DNA from: Entophlyctis helioformis
Taxonomy: Eukaryota > Chytridiomycota > Chytridiomycetes > Chytridiales > Chytriomycetaceae
Assembly: GCA_025526915.1 (NCBI GenBank)
Contig: JAHLKH010000003.1
Location: forward strand, 62,001 to 126,000
Length of the DNA stretch: 64,000 nt
Direction of reading: 5' to 3'
Shown here in pieces: positions 10,101 to 20,449 of this stretch (its first letter is position 1; each line of letters opens with the position of its first letter). The position numbers and the translations under genes were made by a program. The notes under the pieces were generated by a model. The model made no database searches. It saw only the letters and a list, made by a program, of their open reading frames with translations, and was not told the origin of the DNA.

Positions 10101-12851
10101 GCAAAGAAGCAAGCAGCCAAGCGACTGTCGATGATTTTTGATCTGCCGTCTTCTGGCGAGGACGACGTTGACTTTATGGGCAACGACAAGACGGATCGCT
10201 TGCTTATGAAGGATGCGCGGACGCATCTCGCCAAAGGCAAGCGTGTTGCCAAGCCAGCACAGCGCACGTCGGCGAGTGCTCATGATACCGCTGGCGACGA
10301 CACAGACATGGTTGATGCCGTGCCCAACAGCAAAGCAGCCGATCTGTGCGGGCCGGTCGATGTGGACATGGCAGACGGCACAACCAACGACACTCGCGCT
10401 GTCCAGTCTGCAACGCCTCTGAAGCCCGCCGCAGTCGAGAAGCCAAAGCAGAACGCGCCAGCGTCCATTGGTTCAGCCAAGAGTGTGTCTGGCATGGATC
10501 GGCTGGCAGCGTTTCGTTTCATTCGTCCGGCAGCCAAGACGCCGGTGCCACCAGCCAAGCCGCGGCCTGCGTCGCCCGAACCGTCTCCTGTCCAGCCAGC
10601 TGCCGTAGTTACAAACGAGGCAATCGGATCGACTGGCGACGATTACGGGCTAGACATGCTGGGCAATGACTATTCCTTCTCGCCCGACTTGCCACTGTCC
10701 TCGCCGCCTCGTCAGCAGCCCCAAGAACAGCCCGACCTGGTTGTTGAGCCGCTGCCTCCAGCCGCACTCCAGCCGCCTGTCCATGTGCATCCAGAGCCAG
10801 CCGCGACCGTTCAGGTGGAGCAGGAAGTGCATGCCGAGGAATGCGTCGAGGATCCTATCTTTCCAGGCAGGCGTCTGACACAGCCTCAGCCGTTCCAGCC
10901 AGACGCGTTCCAGTTGCAGCCTGGCTCGCGACTCGGCCCGACGTTTTCGTTTGCATCCCTGTTCGCCAAGCCTGGAGTGGCACTATCCGTGCAGGCTGCT
11001 GCCGAGCCTGTGATGGTCGAGAAGATGCCAGCTGCTCAGGCCACACCAGCTGCGGCCGTTGGGAACGAGTGCACCGAGTTTGACGATATCGACTTTGATG
11101 GGCTGCTTGATGCTGACTTTGACGATGCGGAGCTGCTGGGCCTTCTTGACGACCCGAATCTCGGCCATCAAGTGCAGCAGCACGATCAGCAGCCGCAGAG
11201 GACGGCAGCCACAGCGCCAAGTGAAGCTGTTGTGCCGCAGCCTGTCGCGTCTACCACGCCGCCATCGCTCAGCCGTACAGGATCGCCTGCACTCGTGTCG
11301 CCTCACCCAAGCAGCGGAAGCAGCGTGCAGCCATTCATGTTAAAGAAACGCCGCATGGTTGTCGAGTCAGCGTCGTCGTCTGCGCTGACAAGCCCTGTTG
11401 CTCCACCAGCTGCTGGCGACTCGGCTCTGTTCAAAACGCCTCGTCCGTTCTCGCGTCTTGGGACAACTGTTGCACCATCGCCGTTACAGAACCAGATGCA
11501 CTCTGAGCAGCATCCGCCACGCGGCGAGCGGAACCCCGTGTCTGCTGCGTCAACACCGGATACGGGACCGCGGGTCGCAAAGCGGCTGCGTCCACGCGTT
11601 CTGGCTGCCGAGGATGACGAAGACGATGATGGTGATGGCAACATCGGACAGCAAGCAGAGCCAGCCGCACAACCCGCCGACGACATGGATGATGACATGG
11701 ATGATGGTCAAGATGAGCAGGCTGGCCACCAACGGCGGGGATTGCTGCAACGCACACCGCTGCTCGAGCGGCTCGCCATGCGCAAACAACCACGCAAGCC
11801 GCCGCGGCAACGTGGCACGCCTGTTCTTACCACCACGGCCAATGCATGCAAGTCCCGATCCAAGCCCTCGGCATCCGCAGCAACCAAGCCACGCAGCAAA
11901 AGCCGGAAGCAAGCGGCTGCTGGTGCGCCGAACCCGTTCCTTGACCTGGAAGCCGTGCTCTCGTCTGAAGACGGCTCTGTATCCTCTGACGAAGCGTCCG
12001 ACGATGACGAGGACGACGCAGGCGACGGCGCCACAAAGCGCCGGTTTGTAGTGTCAGACGGCGAAATGTCGTCGCAGGGACTGCAGAGTCAAGCTGGGTC
12101 TCAGGCAAGCCAGGGCGGTGGTGGCGGCGGCGGTGGCGGGATCCACGCGTTCTACCGGACGTCGCTGCTGAGTCCGGGACTGGGCGGGCTGGGACGCAAG
12201 CATGGGGCCAAGTTCCGGTTCGCGGACCATGTGGGCCGGTATAGCCTCTTTGATGAAGACGAGGAGTTTGACGAGGAGTATGTGGAGGAGTCGGACTATG
12301 ATGCGGTCGACTCGGACGACGAGGAAGATTATTGGAGAGAGAGGGAGTCGCGCAAGCAGAGTGAGCTGGACGACAAAGTGGCAGAGTGGCTTTGCAGGCC
12401 GCGACGGGATGAGAATGCGATCAAGGCGAATCCCGTGTCGCTCGGTGTGGCGCGGAGTGCCGTGGCGGATGATGTTGAAGACGACGATTTCGACGGGCCG
12501 ACATTGGGGATCAACAGCATGCGGTCAGGTGCACGCCGGCAGCTTCCGGTCCAGCAGAAGGGGCAACAGCCGACCAAGCAGCCGCCGCGATCCATGCCTG
12601 CTCCCAAGCTGCAGCCGGCGCCACAGCAGCCACCGTACCGGATACCGCCACAGAACCAGCAGCAGCCAACGGCGACAACACCGGCGCGACCACTGCCAGC
12701 ACAATACGCCGGAGTGGCCCACCCAAAGACACCGCCAGGCGGCTGGGCGTTCAGTCGCAACGACACGGTCATCACAGCCATCGAAGCCGCCAACATTGAC
12801 GATCTCCTCCACATGGACTGGGACGCGATGGATTCCGACGACGCACTGTAG
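7103..12851 (+). CDS. FANCM/Mph1-type DEAH DNA helicase
   Basis: A 1,881-residue superfamily 2 helicase/translocase, in a family that remodels replication forks and D-loops in the nucleus. Exon 1 is 7103-8140, intron 8141-8243 (gtacgc...gcag, phase 0), exon 2 8244-12851. The junction reads [12 protein letters not shown], matching the family; the nearer AG at 8211-8212 is out of phase. Seen: LPTGLGKT (Walker A, about residue 295), DEAH in [14 protein letters not shown] (about 396), LSATPGS (motif III), and the C-terminal helicase lobe ending in [13 protein letters not shown] (about 740-760). After about residue 900 the protein is long, disordered and acidic, with a Gly run near 12,115-12,140 and many Asp/Glu clusters. 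No ERCC4-like nuclease or helix-hairpin-helix could be read in the tail, so it looks Mph1-like in domain content although near FANCM in length. Confidence 0.93.
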
Positions 12852-12919
12852 CAGCTCGCTCGAATACACTTTATTCAGACAACCAAAAAACAATGATAAA
12901 TAGTAGACGCCGCCGCTCT

Positions 12920-15531
12920 TTACACGGTGATGTACTTCATGCGTGGCCCGCTCAGCGGCCACACAAACAGGGTTGACAGGAACAGTCCGATGGTGATGCT
13001 CAGGCCAATGAGCAGCATCTCAAACGCAACGGTCGTGCCGGCCATGGCGTCCTGCGAAATGAAGCCAAGGGTGGAGCGCACGCCAAACGAGCCAGGCACC
13101 AGCAGCAGGATGCCGCCGAGGATCGGGGCAATCGCGACATCGCGCGTGATGCGCGAATAGATGTTGGACGAGAGGCCAATGGCGAACGCGGCGACAATGG
13201 TGATGGCTTGCACGTTGTTGCTGAGCGCGCTGATCTTGGGCAGCAGGGTGGAGATGGCAAAGCCGAGGGACTGCACGGCGACCATGATGGGATACTGCTG
13301 GCGGCGGGCTTCAAAGGTCATGCACACGCCAATGGCCATGGGCGGGAAGAACAGAATAAACCACGGGAGTGCGATTGGCGCGGCGGGACAGCCGGGTGTG
13401 GTCTTCAGGGCAAACGAGCCCGTGACGGCCTCGCCGACAGCGTATCCAAAGCCGAGCAGCATCGCCGTGAAGATGGCGTGGAACATGCGCACGGTGCCGG
13501 ACACCATGTTGCGCGTGCTGAGCTCGATGATGGACGTGGTGAGAGCAAGACCCGGCAGGAGGATCGCAATGGCCGAGAACACGACCTTTTGTGTCGACAG
13601 GCAGTCGTAGTAGGGCTGGAGAGCCAGCCGGACAGACTTTGCCAGCGCCGTCACAAACAGGGCAGACAGGAACTCGACGAGGTACGCCACAGACGGGAAG
13701 CGTGCTGTTACGGCTGTCAAAAACGCGACGACGAGCGAGAGGAGACCCGCGCTGATCGAGTCTGCCCACGTGCCACCGAAACCGACCACACACAGGCCGA
13801 ACGAGACGACGGGGAAGGTGATGAACGTGGTCCACAAGGGCACACCCATCGAGGCACGGATGTCGGATAACCGCGTGCGTGCAGTATCGGTCGTGATGGA
13901 GCCGTGCACCAGGTTGAAGCAGAGGTCATTGACCTGCGAGAGCTTGCCCATATGGTATCCCTGCTGCACCTTGAGGAAGAACGTCTCGGTCGACCGTTTC
14001 TTTCCCGAGAAGCTCATCATGACCAGTCCTGCACGTGGAGACAGAGTTAGATGCACGCTAGACGAACCTCAATACAAGAGCACGATGAGGAGACACACGT
14101 ACCAGGGAACACGATAAAGGTGCTCTGCATGCCCAGCGAGTCGCCGACGGCCTCGAGATGGTACTCGAGCCGGTGCGTGGGCACGCCAAACGACGCCATG
14201 GCCTTCGTCAGGTCGATCATAAAGTCGCGGCGAGACTCGTACGACTCGGTCTCGCCAAACACGTCAATGTACGAGTTGGAGTCAAACTCTTTGGTGCCGT
14301 GGCGCTTCACGCGGTAGTTTTGCAGCGACTGGGCAATCGCTGACGTCACGGAGAGGTGCGAGGAGGACTGGTTGAAGGCGGCATCGCCGTCGCCGTGGTT
14401 GGCGGTCGAGAGCGGGTATGCCGACGAGGAGGCGTGCCGGCGTTTGGACGAGCGTTTGCGTTTGGGGATGGGCGGTGTGGACGACACCGAGTTCTCGTCG
14501 TCGGACTCGTAGATGGTGGACGACGAGGATTTCTGGCGCAGAATGTTGACGCGGGCAGCCGACAGAGTCGCTGCGGCTGTGCCCGGCAGCGTGGCCGACG
14601 AGCCGAGCGCGAGCGTTGCTGCCGAGCCGGTGACGGCAGACGTGCTTGCCATGATGGGCGGCGGGAGCAACGACGCGGGGGCCGACCTGCGGTGAAGGCT
14701 GTGGTGCGCGGTGGTGTACGGCTGGCTGCTGGCTGTCGACTCGCCGTCCGTGTCGTTGTCGATCAGGATCGTGACTGGCGATGCATCCAGCTGCGGCGAC
14801 GGCGACCGTGACGCCGACGGCCTGTCATCGAGGCTCTGCTGCTGCTTGTTGGGGTCGCGCCGGCGATGCGGCGGGATGGAGCGCAGCAGGCTGGCGCCAA
14901 ACGACGCGAGCGACCTGGCCGTCTTGCTGGACGTCTTCCTGGCCGACTTTGACTTTGAGCGCCGGCGGTTCATCTGGTGCTGTTCCTGCTGTTCCTGAGC
15001 CCACGCAGCGGCGCGCGCTGCTTTGAGAGCGTCTTCGTCGTCTTGGCCGTCAAGCGCGGCTTTAATGGCCGCCGACGGCGACGTTGGGCTGGACGCCGTT
15101 TCGATGTCGATCGCATCGGCCGCATTGATGGACGGAGCGGTCAGCGGCGAGGGCAGCGGCGGGGCCACCAGGGCCATCAGACGGGCGGCGGCAGGCGAGA
15201 GGGATGCCGCATGGGGAGGAGATGCCGTGAGAGAGGCCGTGTGGGGGGCCGGTTGCACAAAGGGCGTCGGCGAGCGGCCCCTGGACGTGGTTGACGAGTC
15301 GTCGTAGCTGGAGGTGGCTGTGGTGGTTGAAGCAGTGCTGATGCTTCGTGGCCGCTGCGAGAAGAACGGCGCAGGCGGCAAGGGCGGCGCAGGCGACTCT
15401 GCGTAGGAGGTGGACGGGGCGGCTGCAGGCGGGGCGGCTGCAGGCGGGGCGGCGATGCTTCTGCTGCTGCTTCTGCGCACAAGCACGACGTTGCTTGTAG
15501 GTGGCGTCGACACCGGCTGCTGCTGCTGCAT
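12920..15531 (-). CDS. ThrE/DUF1212 family multi-pass membrane protein (Prm10-like)
   Basis: An 845-residue membrane protein of the ThrE/threonine-serine exporter-like superfamily, which in fungi includes Prm10. Exon 1 is 15531-14103, intron 14102-14029 (74 bp, gtacgt...gcag, phase 1), exon 2 14028-12920. The first about 400 residues are disordered (Ser/Pro/Ala, basic clusters). The conserved N-half follows: DLTKAMASFGVPTHRLEYHL, then IVFPGLVMMSFSG across the junction. The C-terminal about 370 residues hold roughly ten hydrophobic helices, including PWFILFFPPMAIGVCMTF and GGILLLVPGSFGVRSTLGF. The ATG at 15531 was chosen because the frame further upstream begins only with non-ATG codons. Substrate unknown. 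The stop is 68 bp from the convergent helicase stop. Confidence 0.88.
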
Positions 15532-15577
15532 GGCGGGCTTGTGGTCTGGCTGGCTTGGTGCACAACAATTGCTGGCA

Positions 15578-15605
15578 CAATTGGCAATTGGCAATTGGCA
15601 ATTGG
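15578..15605 (-). promoter_or_regulatory. Four tandem CAATTGG copies (CCAAT on the minus strand)
   Basis: Four perfect 7 bp copies of CAATTGG in direct tandem, each giving CCAAT on the minus strand. They lie in the 196 bp divergent promoter, 47-74 bp before the Prm10-like ATG and about 122-150 bp before the COX12 ATG. CCAAT boxes bind the Hap/NF-Y complex, a known activator of respiratory genes in fungi. Binding here is inferred. Confidence 0.6.
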
Positions 15606-15727
15606 CGTTTTGCGACCATCAGCCGTCACGTGACCGCACGTGGCAGCAAAGTTCAGGCAAAACACTTGCCCAGCACGGCGCACTCAGTCGCACTCTGTCG
15701 CACGCCAACACACACCTACCAGCAGCC

Positions 15728-16541
15728 ATGTCCAGCACCGTGGAGCTCAAGACGGTCGGTTTCGACGCCCGCTTCCCCAACACCAACCAGGTGCGTGCCC
15801 GCGCCCTCTGCCAGCAGCCGCTCTTTCTGGCCGCTTGGCTGGCGTCTTGTCTGGCTGGCTGGCCTGGCGCAACCAGCGGCGGCAACCAGCGGCAGCAACC
15901 AGCGGCAGCAGCAGCTCATCGTCATTCTGAGCTGGCCTTTTGCGGCTGCGCTGCGCTGAGCTGCTGAGCTGTGCTGAGCTGCGGCCATGCAGCAGCAGGC
16001 CGGTCTGCAACGACGACGACGACGACGACGACCATGACAGCACTAACACACACACACACTTACTCACTCTCACTCACACCGGCGCTCCGGCGTGCGACAG
16101 ACCCGCAACTGCTGGCAGAACTACGTCGACTACTTCAAGTGCGTCGACGCCAAGGGCGAGGAGTACGCTCCCTGCAAGCAGTTCAAATCCGCCTACATCT
16201 CCCTCTGCCCGACCAAGTGGGTGCGTACTCTGTGCCCCGTCTGCCGTCTGCCGTCTGCCGTCTTCTTGCCTGTCGTCGCCCGCCTCCAGCAGCCCCGTGC
16301 CTGCCGTGTGCTGATCTTGCCCGAGAGCCTGTAAATGGCCACGCTTGTTGCTCGACGCTGACGCTGCCTTGATGCCCTGATGCCGTGACTGCCCATGCGA
16401 TGGCGTGGCGGGTCTGAACGTGTGGACGTGCAATCTCTTGCCACACGCCTGCGTTGCCAGACCGACAAGTGGGACGAGCAGCGCGAGGAGGATGTCTTCC
16501 CTGGCCTCAGCAAGCGCGGCGCCCCTGCCCACCACCACTAA
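15728..16541 (+). CDS. COX12: Cytochrome c oxidase subunit 6B (Cox12)
   Basis: An 87-residue nuclear-encoded subunit of respiratory complex IV, located on the intermembrane-space side. Exons: 15728-15790, 16101-16220, 16461-16541, all joined in phase 0. Introns 15791-16100 (310 bp, gtgcgt...acag) and 16221-16460 (240 bp, gtgcgt...ccag). The middle exon carries the twin CX9C-CX10C fold: NCWQNYVDYFKC and PCKQFKSAYISLC, which are disulphide-bonded in the family. The N-terminus has FDARFPNTNQ and the third exon starts TDKWDEQRE, both typical. Both introns are several-fold longer than the local norm; intron 1 contains (GAC)n and (CA)n runs. An AATAAA follows at about 16,614. Confidence 0.96.
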
Positions 16542-16725
16542 GCGATCTCGCCCCGCCTGCCCCCTCACATCCACAGCCCAAAACAATCCTCGGAGCAGCC
16601 GTCATATTCTGCTCAATAAACCCTCTCTCCCTCTCGCCGCTCGCCCTTGCACTCGCGATGCATCCCTCTCGGACTGGCCCACAGAGTTTTATTGTATCAG
16701 TTGGATGGTGTTGGTCGGGGGTGAA

Positions 16726-19700
16726 TCATGAGATGCACGTCGCGTCCAGCCTGGCGAGCAGGTCGACGAGCGGCTGCGACGGCCGCATGGCGTTCATGCG
16801 TCGCACAACAGCGGCAAATGACGCCAGCCCAACCTCGTCGCCGTCTGCCACCAGCGCCTCAAACAGCGCATGCAGATACCGCAGCGGGATCCGTGCACTT
16901 GTCGCGCCAGCTTCGCCTTGCACATGCGCGGAATGCCGATGCTGCCGAGCCAGTGTCCCCTGCAGCACAACCGCGTTCTCCAGAACAGCCACAAACTTGT
17001 GCGACGATCCGCGCTGTTGCTGCACCAGATCCGCCATCCTGTTCCATGTCTCCTTGTCCAGCATGATCTGGTGGCTGCGCAGGAACACAACAGCCTCGTC
17101 GGCAATCCACTGGGTCCAGCGCACAGAGTCGTCAGAAGCGAGCGGCGCAGTCGACAGGTGCTGCAGCCACGATCCAACCAGGCCGGTGAGCATGCCGTTC
17201 ACAAACTGGTCGTCGGGGAGTTGGCGAGGCGGCCGTTGCAGCTGCGGCTTCTGCGGCTTCTGCTGCTTCGGCAAACGAGGCGGGATAGATGGATGCACGC
17301 CAGAGAACCGCCGGCTGTAGCAAACAGCACGCGTCCACAGCGTCCTGGCAGACACAAAGTCTCCCGCAAGCGCAAACGCGGCCATGAACGTCATCCAGGT
17401 CGTGTCCAGCTGCGGCGTGATGCCATGCTCGGCCATCATCCCACGCACAACACGGTCAAGATCCTGTCGCTGCTGCTGAGACGATCCGCCGCTCACCGCC
17501 GAGCATCGCACATAAGCGAGTGCAGCAGTCGCCAGCAGACTCTCGTCCACTGGGCAGCCAAGCTCGGCAAGTGCCTCCATCCACAGGTCTATTTCGTCGC
17601 GCCGTCCAGCATGTGCAAGCTGCCGAATGACGACCGCGACGGTCCGTGCAGGCACCGGAAGCCCGAGCCGTGTCATGAACACTGCATGCCGTCGCGCTTC
17701 CGCAAACCGCCCGCCGCGCGCAAGGCCCTCGACGACGGTCAGAAGCAGGCGTTCGAGGCTCGCCACTCCGCGTCCCACATGCCGCTGCAACACTTTGCGT
17801 CGTCGACTCCATTGCGCAATCGGCACCAGATCGCCAAACCTGCCACCACGGCTCGTCGAATCGTCATCGCGAGCCGATTCAGCACAGGCAGCACCACGTA
17901 GCTCGTGGATCGTGTTGGCAACGTGTGCAGCTGCCCGGCCAGACTGCTGCCCGTACTTGCCACCGAGGCCTTGTCCATGCGCGCCGTGAGGCACATACTC
18001 GAGCAGCCGCAGCGCCTCGCTCACGTCCCCGAGCCTCACAAACGCACGCACAAGCGTCTCGACGATGCGAACGTCGAGCGCACCGCCACTGGCCAGCAGA
18101 CGCTCAAGGTACGCGTTCATCTCCTCGATAGCGTCACGCTGCCCACACGCAAACAGTATCGCTGCGTACGCATGCGCGTCGGGCTGGTATCCGAACCGCG
18201 TCGTTAGAGCCTGAAAGACGTCTTGCGCAGACGCGAGGTCGCCCAGTCGGCCGTACATGGATATGAGACGTGTGAGCATGGGCTGCGACGGCGTGTGGCC
18301 GGCAGCGATCATGGACTCGAGCCAGGCAGCGGCCGCATCGGCATCCAGCGTCGGCCGCGACGAGAGTATGGCAATCAGCACGTCGTAAGATGGGCGGGGA
18401 AGAGGTATAGAGCGGGTATGCATGCCCTTGAGCGTTAAAGACACCATGGGCTGGAATTCCGCCATGGACAACAGTGCTGCTGCGTGCCGCTGCTGTATCG
18501 GATCGGCCGCCGTTGCTGTGGTTTCCGCCACCGCAGAGGTGGCTGCAGAAGCGAGCGTCAATGCAGCCAAAAGAGTAGCAGGCAGCTCGGGTGTTGCCAT
18601 CAGCATGCGATCGCTGATCTTGCGCGCAAGCCGATGGACGGTCTTCCAGCAGGGCGGCGATTGGGCGAGATGGCTGGCTACAAGGCCGGCGTAGATGGAT
18701 CCAAGCAGCCCAGCATCGAATCGGCTTGCGACAGGCATCGGTGCTGCCTCGAATGCGTCGGCGAGGTGCTGCAGCATGTCTATGCGGCCAGCTTTGACAA
18801 GTGCTTGGCACAGCATGCTCGTAGGCATGCGGTCGATGGATACGCCGGCAGTAACAGCACGCCGAACAAGCCGCAGTGCCAGAGTGAACTGGTTTGACTT
18901 GGCATACACGCCAAGAAGGGTCTTATAGGCGCTGGGATCAACGCCGGTCGGGTTGCTGGCCGTCTGCTGGTCAAGCGACGCCAGTAATGCGTGCGACAGC
19001 TTCAGGTCGCCGGACCAGTGCAGAGACAGGGCCAGACTTGTGATATTAGAGGGCGATAGCCGCAGACGGTTTCGGTGCACATAGTCGAGAAATGTACGTG
19101 TTGTGGGTGCAGCGTCCAGGCGGGTGACGATGCGGAAGAGGAGCGGGACGACGACGGGAGTGGCGACGGGGCACGCGTGCATCATGGTCCATTGCATGAT
19201 CGATTCCGCGTAAACGGTGTCGTTGTTGGCTAGAATGCCATCAACAAGGTTGAGCAGGGTCCTGAGCTGGATGCACGGCGACTGCGACTTGCCATCCAGA
19301 GTTGGCCTGCTCGTCCCAACCGACCGTGCAGTCCATAGCGCCACGACAGCCAGGCCGGCGTTGTGAGCGTCCAGGTGCTCGAGTATCCGGACATCCAGAT
19401 CACACAGTTTGGTGGACTTTTGCCATGCCCGTGCATGGTGCGCAGACTCGGTGCCCAGCGCATCATGGAGCGGATCGTTCATGCTGCCGTCTGGCTGTGG
19501 TTTTGGTTGTGGTTGTGGCTCTGGTTGCTGTGGTTGTGGTTGTGAATGCAACAGAGGTGCGGGCTGTTGGAACGAGACGATCGCGACTGGACGAGTGTGG
19601 ACGGCATGGTGGTCATTGTCGTCGTCTTGCCGCTGCTGAGCCTGCGACACGGACGATGCAGTCAGAATGGCCGTGTGCAGGTGCTGGTGCCTTCTGCAGG

Positions 19701-20025
19701 TGCGTCTGGCCGGGCTGCCGGGCCGTTCATCGGCGCTGGTTAGTCGGGAAACAGACGGCGAGCAGACGACGAGCAGATCTGCGGGCGGCGGTGCTTACAA
19801 GAGAGTGAATGCAGATGCGAGCAAAGGGCCAGAGGACGGCGACGGCGCCGGAAGAGAGTGCAGCGGCTGGCTCTGGTTGCGGGCCAGACGGCGCAGGAAC
19901 AGACGCAGCATGGGCGACATGGCGGTTGTTGCATGTGCGGCTGCCGTTGCTGACGTTGTTGCTGTTGCTGTTGTTGCTGTTGACCGTCTGAGCGACGACG
20001 GAATCAGAAGCGGAAGCGACGGCAT
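16726..20025 (-). CDS. Mitochondrial pentatricopeptide repeat (PPR) protein
   Basis: A 1,078-residue helical-repeat protein, probably an organelle RNA-binding factor. The main exon is 19735-16726. It has no suitable ATG at its 5' end, but a short exon (20025-19799) joins in frame through a 63 bp intron (gtaagc at 19798, ccag at 19736). That exon supplies a basic, hydroxylated presequence (MSPMLRLFLRRLARNQSQ) typical of mitochondrial import. Starts at 20025 and 19920 are both possible. The body shows repeated about 35-residue helical hairpins, for example YKTLLGVYAKSNQFTLALRL, LTRLISMYGRLGDLASAQDV and YAAILFACGQRDAIEEMNAY. A Gln/Pro-rich stretch precedes the repeats. No endonuclease or SMR domain was seen. 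The RNA target is unknown. Confidence 0.82.
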
Positions 20026-20449
20026 GGCTGCGTGCGTGTGTGCGTACGTGTGTGCAGGTGCAGGTGTGGATGCCCAGGTGGAGCACGAGTGTCTGGATGC
20101 AGCGTCTGCAGAGCCTGCAGAGCCTGGAGGCCCCTCTTGGCCGGCCTCGTCTAGGTGCTGCTGCTGGTGCGCTGCTCAGCGTGCGATTCTGTGTGGGGTG
20201 CGGGTGGTGGGTGTCGGCGGCCGTGTGTGACTGGCGTGGGGCTGCTGGGTGCATCAACTGGGTGCGGACGAGTGCGGCGGCGACGGCGGAGGTGATGCTC
20301 TTGGTGGTGCTCGTGGTGCCTGCAGTGCGGTCTCCCTCGCAGCTGTGCCGTCGGTCGGTTCGTCGTGCAGTCGGTCGGTCGGTTCGTCGTGCTGCAAGAT
20401 CACTGCTTGTCGCCTGCCTGTAAAAGGCCAACGTGCGTTCAACGTGCGT
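20026..20449. other. Intergenic region between formin and PPR genes
   Basis: 424 bp without a supported gene, holding the formin 3' end and the PPR promoter. It contains an imperfect TCGG-rich direct repeat at about 20,350-20,395 (two copies of GTCGGTCGGTTCGTCGTGC, the second with an extra TCGG). Confidence 0.6.

Noticed and set aside
14356..15307. Plus-strand frames opposite the Prm10-like N-terminus
   Set aside because: Arg/Gly/Ala-rich shadows of a GC-rich coding strand; the minus strand has the recognisable family and consistent splicing.
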